This document shows positions 40,440-45,654 of a DNA stretch of 45,654 nucleotides, in pieces. Origin of the DNA: Alphaproteobacteria bacterium (GTDB lineage: Bacteria > Pseudomonadota > Alphaproteobacteria > UBA2136 > JAPPOO01). The notes under the pieces are model-generated. The model did no database searches. It saw nothing but the letters and a program-made list of their open reading frames with translations, and was not told where the DNA came from. The translations under genes were made by a program, and so were the position numbers. The DNA is taken from assembly GCA_028817875.1 (NCBI GenBank), contig JAPPOO010000053.1, forward strand, positions 1 through 45,654, read 5' to 3'. Every line of letters begins with the position of its first letter. Positions within the stretch are counted from its first letter, which is position 1.

Positions 40440-41221
40440 TGTACCTGCTCATACTAATATTCACACTGTTTGCTGCCATCCCCACATGGGCGGTAGAGCT
40501 ATATGGAGCTTGGCAGCAGGGTGGTTATATTTATGGCCAAGCTGAGGCAGGCGCGCAAGTAACCATAAACGGTAAAAAAGCGATAACAGCGGAGGACGGA
40601 CGGTTTTTATACGGGTTAGACCGACACTTTAAAGCAGAAGCCGTTGTACAAATAAAAAACGCAGAAAAAACATTTGAGCGGACACTCATTATCGAGCCAA
40701 GGTCATACAAAACACAGCATATAAAAGGGGTATCTTCTAACAAAGTAAACCCAAATACCAAAGAGCTGGAACGCATCCGCGCGGAAAAAGCAGCCATCAC
40801 CAAAGCCCGAAAAACACTATCAACGGCGAACTTTCCTATAAAAATGGCCTACCCTGTATCAGCACCATTAAGTGGCGTATATGGCTCCCGCCGTACATTC
40901 AATGGGCAAGAAAGAAGTTGGCATAAAGGGGCAGATTTAGCCGCACCAAGCGGCACACCGGTGGTAAGCCCTGCAAGCGGCAAAGTGATATTTGCCGATG
41001 AGACATTTTTCAGCGGTAATATAGTCATCGTTGACCACGGGTTTGGCCTGTTCGGCCACTTTGCACACTTAAAGGATATCACCGTACGTGTGGGGGAAGA
41101 GGTAGATACGAAAACCATTCTTGGTCATGTTGGGTCAACAGGACGCTCCACAGGCCCGCACCTACATTGGGGGCTTTATTTCCAAAATGTTGCGGTAGAC
41201 CCCCTCCTATGGCTACAATAG
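40439..41221 (+). CDS. M23-family peptidase (LytM domain)
   Basis: Secreted metallopeptidase-like protein of 260 residues. Signal peptide 1-16 (ending TWA), a beta-rich N-terminal domain, a charged linker (KELERIRAEKAAITKARK) and a LytM domain. The zinc residues are seen: His and Asp in WHKGADLAAPSG and the His-x-His of GPHLHWGLY; YGSRRTFNGQ is the family lead-in. It should cleave cell-wall peptide bonds or, in some members, regulate amidases. Its TAATG overlap with xseA suggests coupled translation. Confidence 0.92.
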   Translation: MYLLILIFTLFAAIPTWAVELYGAWQQGGYIYGQAEAGAQVTINGKKAITAEDGRFLYGLDRHFKAEAVVQIKNAEKTFERTLIIEPRSYKTQHIKGVSSNKVNPNTKELERIRAEKAAITKARKTLSTANFPIKMAYPVSAPLSGVYGSRRTFNGQERSWHKGADLAAPSGTPVVSPASGKVIFADETFFSGNIVIVDHGFGLFGHFAHLKDITVRVGEEVDTKTILGHVGSTGRSTGPHLHWGLYFQNVAVDPLLWLQ

Positions 41222-41249
41222 AGGTAATTGGTTAGGAAAGAGCAGGGCA

Positions 41250-41690
41250 ATGATACTGATTAAGTTTGTTTTAAGCATGCTGCAAAGCGTTGTCACCATG
41301 GGAGTATTGGCATTATCTGTCGATTTTTATAACCCTGCTGTCTTTGCTTATGAAATTCCTCAAATTCTTGAAACACTTGTTGTCGCAGGGGTTGTAGGTG
41401 TGTCCCTCTTTTGGGCTATTTTGCATGTGGTTGTCGCTGGTTTGCTCGGGTTGGCAGCAAATGGTGTCGTAGATGGCATCCGCATGGGGCTGCTATTAGG
41501 GGTAGGGCTTGGCATCTCTCGCCTATGGCCGCACTGCCTTGCTTGGGGTGCTGGTAGCGTTATTGCTGAAGGCCCGCTATGGCACGCTATAGGGCTTGGC
41601 GTCATTGCTTTAGTGTTATTGGTACTGAACAGCGCCATGCGGTATTTTTGGAGTACTGTTCAGGGCGGCATTTTTGGCGGTAGCCACTAA
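41250..41690 (+). CDS. Hypothetical four-helix membrane protein
   Basis: Protein of 146 residues with four or five hydrophobic helices and few charges. I do not recognise it. AGGAAAGAG lies before its ATG, 28 bases after the M23 gene, so cotranscription is possible. Its last four bases overlap the convergent lpxK stop. Confidence 0.6.
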   Translation: MILIKFVLSMLQSVVTMGVLALSVDFYNPAVFAYEIPQILETLVVAGVVGVSLFWAILHVVVAGLLGLAANGVVDGIRMGLLLGVGLGISRLWPHCLAWGAGSVIAEGPLWHAIGLGVIALVLLVLNSAMRYFWSTVQGGIFGGSH

Positions 41691-42664
41691 CGCAAAATTT
41701 TCTCAATTTCAGCTGTAATATTTTGCCAGTCATCACCTGATAGGTGCAAAGGAATTGCCGTAATATTTTCGGCCTGACGTTTCGTCAAACGGGCAAAATC
41801 TTTCTCTGTTGTCACAAGTGTCGCGCTATTTTTGTTAGCCTGATTTTTTAAATTTTGGATGTCTTTTTCAGTATAAAAATGGTGGTCAGCAAAGGCAATT
41901 TTTTGCAAAATTTTTAGCCCGTTTTTCTCAAGTTGGCCAAAAAATTTATCAGGATAAGCTAACCCTGCAAAAGCAATAATATTTTTATTTTTTAATGGTT
42001 TAAGCGCTTCATTCTCAAGTGTTGCTTTAAGGCGGTAAGCAGGGGTGTGAAAGTACTTGGGAGTACCCTCCACAGGGTTCATCACAACAGCAAAGTGCGC
42101 GCGTTTAAGGGCGGGCAAAGGGTCTCTTAATGGCCCTGCCGGAAGGCAGTAACCATTGCCAAAAGGGTGCTCGCCACGAAGGATAACAATATCGACATTG
42201 CGCCCAATATCATCTCTCTGAAAACCATCATCCAAAATCAAAAGAGTCGCTCCTGAACGTTCCGCCCGAGCTGCCACCGCAGGGCGTTGACGACCCACCC
42301 AAACCTGAACAGGCAAGTGTGCCAATTGGCGGTGAAGCATAACAGGCTCATCGCCAACATCTATGGCAGTGCTAGTATCGGTAACTTGGGTTGGCTCAGT
42401 GTGTTTACCGCCGTATCCGCGGCTAAGAATAGCCACTTGGTAACCATTTTCAGCAAAATGGCGGGCTAAAGCAGCAACAAAAGGCGTTTTGCCGGCACCA
42501 CCCGCTGTTATATTGCCAACGCTAATAACGGGAACACCTGCCCAATACTGGTTCTTCAAACGTTGCCAACGGTGGATGGAGCGCCCCATAAGGTACAACT
42601 GGCTAACAGGCCACAAAAAGTAGGCTAGCAAGTTCTTATTCTGCCAGTGTTGGGGCGTTTTCAT
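41687..42664 (-). CDS. lpxK: Tetraacyldisaccharide 4'-kinase
   Basis: Lipid A kinase of 325 residues. The P-loop is in VGNITAGGAGKTPFVAALAR, followed by LSRGYGGK, the DDGFQ Walker-B-like string and VTTEKDFARL near the C-terminus. It adds the 4'-phosphate to the lipid A precursor at the inner membrane; one hydrophobic stretch near the N-terminus provides anchoring. Last of the minus-strand run Cys-rich membrane gene, DUF374, waaA, lpxK; 9 bases follow waaA. Confidence 0.96.
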   Translation of the reverse strand: MKTPQHWQNKNLLAYFLWPVSQLYLMGRSIHRWQRLKNQYWAGVPVISVGNITAGGAGKTPFVAALARHFAENGYQVAILSRGYGGKHTEPTQVTDTSTAIDVGDEPVMLHRQLAHLPVQVWVGRQRPAVAARAERSGATLLILDDGFQRDDIGRNVDIVILRGEHPFGNGYCLPAGPLRDPLPALKRAHFAVVMNPVEGTPKYFHTPAYRLKATLENEALKPLKNKNIIAFAGLAYPDKFFGQLEKNGLKILQKIAFADHHFYTEKDIQNLKNQANKNSATLVTTEKDFARLTKRQAENITAIPLHLSGDDWQNITAEIEKILR

Positions 42665-42673
42665 GGAAAAAGC

Positions 42674-43927
42674 CTACTCCGTTTGGTCAATAAGGTTAAG
42701 CAATAATGTAGACGTCACCGCAGTAGCACCTGCCAAGTGCGGCATTGTTTGGTTGATGTGTAGTTCCTGCTTTTCGCGAGCATCGTCATCAGTTAAGTAG
42801 GGAAGAACCTCACAGGCCAGCTCTTCCAGCGTAGAAACAGTTTGAAGAACCTTCTTCTCAGTTAGCCACGGCAACATATCTTTAAAGTTAAACATATAAG
42901 GGCCTGTAAAAGTAGTTTTACCCAGTTTAAGCGGTTCTAACGGGTTGTGCCCACCATGCGGAACAAGCGAGCCACCAATAACAACAACATGCGCCAGCTT
43001 CAACCAAAGCCCCATTTCGCCCAAAGTATCGGCAACGTAAAGAGAGGTAGCGGTAGAAATATCCTTATCCTTCGTACGTTGCTGAGCACCTATCTGGCGG
43101 GAAATTTCTGTACCGCGGTGAGGGTGGCGTGGCACAATAATCGTCAATAAATTCGGTATGTCTTTTTCAAGAATCGCATGAAGTTTTGCCGCCTGCGTTT
43201 CTTCCCCTGCATGGGTACTGGTAATCGCCAAAACAGGGCGGTCACCAATCTGTTCTTCCAAGTCGCAAAGGTCTACGTCATCACACTCAAGGGGCATCGC
43301 ATCAAATTTCAGGTTCCCTGCGGCTTTAACCTGCTTAATACCCAAGGCACGAAGGCGGCGAGCATCTTCTTCCCTCTGTGCTAAAGCTTGAGGAATTTTG
43401 CGGATAATCGGGCCAAAAAACCAACCATATTTGCGGTAGCGCGGAAAAGAACGGTCTGAAACACGAGCGTTCAACAAAACGGGCTTAGCTGTAGTAATCA
43501 GTTCCGGCCAAAATTCAGATTCTACAAAAGCCGTAAGGGTTGGCTGCCATGTACGGTAAAAAAGCGCAACGCACGGCCAAAAATCAAAAGGAATATACTG
43601 GTGAAAAACCCGCTGCCCTTCAGGAAGTTGAGGCAAACGCTTGGCAATAAGGTTGGCTGAAGTCCGTGTACCCGTTGTGATAAGAACATGCACATCCGCT
43701 CGCGTAATTAAAATTTGCTCAACAAGCGGTAAAATACTGAGGGATTCCCCAACTGAAGCGCCATGAATCCAAATAAGAGAAGCTGTGGGACGAGGTTTTG
43801 TCGCAAAGCCAAAACGCTCTGGCAAGCGAGATAAACTCTCTTTCCGCCACAAAACACGCCATAGCAAAATAACAATCACAAAAGGCAGTAAAACAAGCCA
43901 CAAAAGGCGGTAGAGCCAGATTGTCAT
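42674..43927 (-). CDS. waaA: Kdo transferase (GT30)
   Basis: 3-deoxy-D-manno-octulosonic acid transferase of 417 residues. One N-terminal membrane helix (about 3-22), then IHGASVGESLSILPL, TAFVESEFWPEL, ITSTHAGEE and SLVPHGGHNPLEPLKLGK, all GT30 hallmarks. It adds Kdo to the lipid A precursor before or after LpxK, showing the organism builds a Kdo-containing LPS inner core. The ATG at 43927 forms an ATGA overlap with the DUF374 stop and has GGAG 8 bases upstream, preferred over 43936. Confidence 0.96.
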   Translation of the reverse strand: MTIWLYRLLWLVLLPFVIVILLWRVLWRKESLSRLPERFGFATKPRPTASLIWIHGASVGESLSILPLVEQILITRADVHVLITTGTRTSANLIAKRLPQLPEGQRVFHQYIPFDFWPCVALFYRTWQPTLTAFVESEFWPELITTAKPVLLNARVSDRSFPRYRKYGWFFGPIIRKIPQALAQREEDARRLRALGIKQVKAAGNLKFDAMPLECDDVDLCDLEEQIGDRPVLAITSTHAGEETQAAKLHAILEKDIPNLLTIIVPRHPHRGTEISRQIGAQQRTKDKDISTATSLYVADTLGEMGLWLKLAHVVVIGGSLVPHGGHNPLEPLKLGKTTFTGPYMFNFKDMLPWLTEKKVLQTVSTLEELACEVLPYLTDDDAREKQELHINQTMPHLAGATAVTSTLLLNLIDQTE

Positions 43928-44622
43928 GCAGACCACTCCTTATGTCCAACAGCATCATCAACCTCTTGCGTCAGTGTTTGAAGAGATGTTTCGATTTGCA
44001 TTAAAAACGCAATCCGTTCTTCTTTGCTGGCTTTTCTATCAATCATCAACGGTTCGCCATAACGCAATACAAAAGTCGTAAACGGGTAGGGAAGAACAAA
44101 ACGGTCCTTCGTATTAAGCTGCTTGCCACGGGTTGTGCTCACAGCGCAGGGGATGATAGGCAAGCCGGAAAGGCGCGCCAACTCAGCAACGCCTTTAGCA
44201 CAGGTGTAGGCTTTTTGCGGCGGCGCATCTGGGGTAATAAGAAGGGAACAACCATTTTTTGCATCAGCCAGCATTTTGCGTACGCCAGTAGCCCCTCCCT
44301 GTGTAGAAGAACCCTGAACAGTTTTATGGCCAAAAAGCTCAAGGGTATAGGCGATAATACGGCCATCCTTATGGTTAGAAGTAAGCACGGTAACATGAAC
44401 ATCGTTAGGGGCAAGGTAGGGGATAAGACTCAAGCGTCCATGCCACAAAGTCAAAATAACAGGCTGGTCACTTTGCCAAAATTGTGTGGCGTTAAACTCA
44501 TGCTCACTTTGCCAACGGCTGGTATAACGCAGCAACAAAATGTAGGCGGCAATTACTGCCGCCAACATTTTTTGAAACCACCGCTTCTGAAAGAGGTGCT
44601 TAAGCCTCACAAGATGTATCAT
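43924..44622 (-). CDS. DUF374 lysophospholipid-acyltransferase-like protein
   Basis: Acyltransferase-fold protein of about 232 residues with one N-terminal helix. It shows the TLWHGRLSLIPYL motif in place of the usual HxxxxD, then LTSNHKDGRIIAYTLELFG, RGSS-like QGSSTQGGATGVRKML and ITPDAPPQKAY, all typical of DUF374. It travels with waaA and lpxK and may modify lipid A or a related lipid. The start is uncertain: AAAGGAG abuts the ATG at 44622, so a GTG at 44610 is also possible. Confidence 0.85.
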   Translation of the reverse strand: MIHLVRLKHLFQKRWFQKMLAAVIAAYILLLRYTSRWQSEHEFNATQFWQSDQPVILTLWHGRLSLIPYLAPNDVHVTVLTSNHKDGRIIAYTLELFGHKTVQGSSTQGGATGVRKMLADAKNGCSLLITPDAPPQKAYTCAKGVAELARLSGLPIIPCAVSTTRGKQLNTKDRFVLPYPFTTFVLRYGEPLMIDRKASKEERIAFLMQIETSLQTLTQEVDDAVGHKEWSA

Positions 44623-45112
44623 CTCCTTTGCAACAAGACTTACGACCATACCAAAAGCTCAGCAAAATACCGCCACCAGCATAGCTGATAAAGTCACCAA
44701 TAACCCACATTTGAAGGATTTTTGCAGGAACAGGCTGTGTAGCATAAGTAATCATCATCACCCCTGTAACAAGCAAGGTAAACAAAATACCGAAGCGTAA
44801 ACCTTCACGCCAACCCGTATTTGTAAAACCTGCTTTAAAAATAATAGCGGCAATCACAGCCATAAGAATAATCCCCCCGTTTAACCAACCCAACATGCTT
44901 TGCATTTCAGGGTGAGGGCGCCATAGGTTAGCTGTTTGCTGGTACATATCGGCCATAATCATGCCGTGCCAAACCCAAGCAACTACCGTAAACCAAACGG
45001 CCATAATAACCATACCGATGATAATTTGCGGCTTACAGCACAGGGAAAAACCCGTAATCGGGCAGGCAAACCCGCTGCCGCCGCAACATTTTTTATTGTT
45101 AGAATCTGTCAT
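44600..45112 (-). CDS. Cys-rich-ended four-helix membrane protein
   Basis: Protein of 170 residues with four membrane helices (about 30-50, 72-90, 102-122, 132-152). The N-terminal cytoplasmic tail has five Cys in its first 26 residues (CCGGSGFACPITGFSLCC) and the C-terminal tail has three (CCKGDDTSC), so both tails could bind metal together. The first loop reads WHGMIMADMYQQTANLWRP, conserved-looking. I do not know its function. It overlaps the DUF374 gene by 23 bases. Confidence 0.7.
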   Translation of the reverse strand: MTDSNNKKCCGGSGFACPITGFSLCCKPQIIIGMVIMAVWFTVVAWVWHGMIMADMYQQTANLWRPHPEMQSMLGWLNGGIILMAVIAAIIFKAGFTNTGWREGLRFGILFTLLVTGVMMITYATQPVPAKILQMWVIGDFISYAGGGILLSFWYGRKSCCKGDDTSCEA

Positions 45113-45184
45113 GATGAATTCCTCCTTTATCGGATAAGAAGTCTAACAGATTCTAACAAAAGAGTGAATAGTTCTACCAAACTA

Positions 45185-45541
45185 CTACGCAGGGAAAATC
45201 CTGCTAGCTGCCAAGTTAATAACAATACGAACGGTTTCTGTCAGGTGCTTACAGCCTAGTAGTTCTTGAAGGAGTTCCAGCTTATCATAAGTGTTCTCTG
45301 GCAAGGTAAGCTGGTAATATTTTGCTCTTTCTTTACCTACCTTATGTACACGTGCATGTTGAAGAGCTTTAGATGAAAAATTCTTCAATGTAGACTTTTT
45401 TGTAAGGCAAAAATTTACAGCATATTCAATAACTTGGCACCACGCATGAACACGCCAATAAGGAGCTAATTCGTTAAGGTTATCACGGTTCTTTTGATAA
45501 AATGAAAACTGATGTTTTCGCCGACGTTTTATTGCAGTCAT
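45185..45541 (-). CDS. Small protein with one or two ribbon-helix-helix-like units
   Basis: Basic protein of 118 residues. The C-terminal half, a strand (KYYQLTLPENTYDKLELLQE) then helices through HLTETVRIVINLAA, has the strand-helix-helix shape of MetJ/Arc/CopG repressors. The N-terminal half (HQFSFYQKNRDNLNELAPYW, then CQVIEYAVNFCL) repeats the same pattern weakly, so it may be a tandem fusion. AGAGG eight bases before the ATG fixes the start. No toxin or plasmid genes are adjacent, so an antitoxin role is not supported. Confidence 0.55.
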   Translation of the reverse strand: MTAIKRRRKHQFSFYQKNRDNLNELAPYWRVHAWCQVIEYAVNFCLTKKSTLKNFSSKALQHARVHKVGKERAKYYQLTLPENTYDKLELLQELLGCKHLTETVRIVINLAASRIFPA

Positions 45542-45654
45542 AAGATTACCTCTTCAAAAGATGGAAAGTGCAAAAATTATTAAATTATTTCCCAATATTG
45601 TAAAGAAAGAAAAATGAGATACTAATGGCAAGAAGCCACCTCATGACACTACAT

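Noticed and set aside
45185-45541. Antitoxin of a toxin-antitoxin pair
   Set aside because: RHH-like fold is compatible, but no toxin-sized partner frame lies adjacent inside the window.

Overview
The window reads as a chromosomal segment of an alphaproteobacterium with moderate GC content. Evidence for this is a mitochondrial-style cytochrome oxidase cluster (ctaA, ctaB, ctaG, ctaD, ctaE), the run lspA / DUF3035 lipoprotein / M16 peptidases, and lpxK-waaA-DUF374, which shows a Gram-negative, Kdo-containing outer membrane. I cannot place it below class level. I see no rRNA, tRNA, insertion sequence, integrase or CRISPR array.

Layout. (1) 0-3.4 kb: a small membrane protein, rmuC, then a gene-free 1.1 kb stretch with two promoters sharing 23 identical bases, each followed by a heavily structured, apparently non-coding segment, then a YgjV-like membrane protein. 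(2) 3.4-17.5 kb: a cyclophilin and a surface-sugar island. The island holds a ColD-type PLP dehydratase, three SDR enzymes, a TPP-dependent E1 alpha/beta pair without E2/E3, a GDP-fucose-synthase-like SDR, the complete GDP-D-glycero-D-manno-heptose set (gmhA, hddA, gmhB, hddC), a GDP-mannose-4,6-dehydratase-like SDR, a Wzx-type flippase and a GT10 glycosyltransferase. My reading is that it makes, flips and transfers a GDP-activated deoxy sugar, possibly heptose-derived and possibly carrying a two-carbon branch added by the E1 pair. (3) 17.5-24.1 kb: heme A synthesis and aa3-type oxidase genes in an unusual order without ctaC, with two small membrane proteins between ctaD and ctaE. Subunit I carries the YSHP helix-VI signature instead of the usual GHPE. 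(4) 24.1-32.1 kb: uppP, ileS and several small unrecognised proteins with AT-rich intergenic regions, including a structured RNA ending in an intrinsic terminator just before an XRE-type regulator. (5) 32.1-41.7 kb: lspA, a BamF-like lipoprotein, a catalytic M16 peptidase, three tandem paralogous DMT-like transporters, a methyltransferase, the non-catalytic M16 partner, xseA and an M23 peptidase. (6) 41.7-45.5 kb, minus strand: lpxK, waaA, a DUF374 acyltransferase-like gene and a Cys-rich membrane protein, then a small protein that may hold two ribbon-helix-helix units.

The best candidates for something new are the TPP/ColD/heptose sugar pathway, the twin-promoter RNA pair, the transporter triplet splitting the M16 pair, and the structured RNA before the XRE gene.
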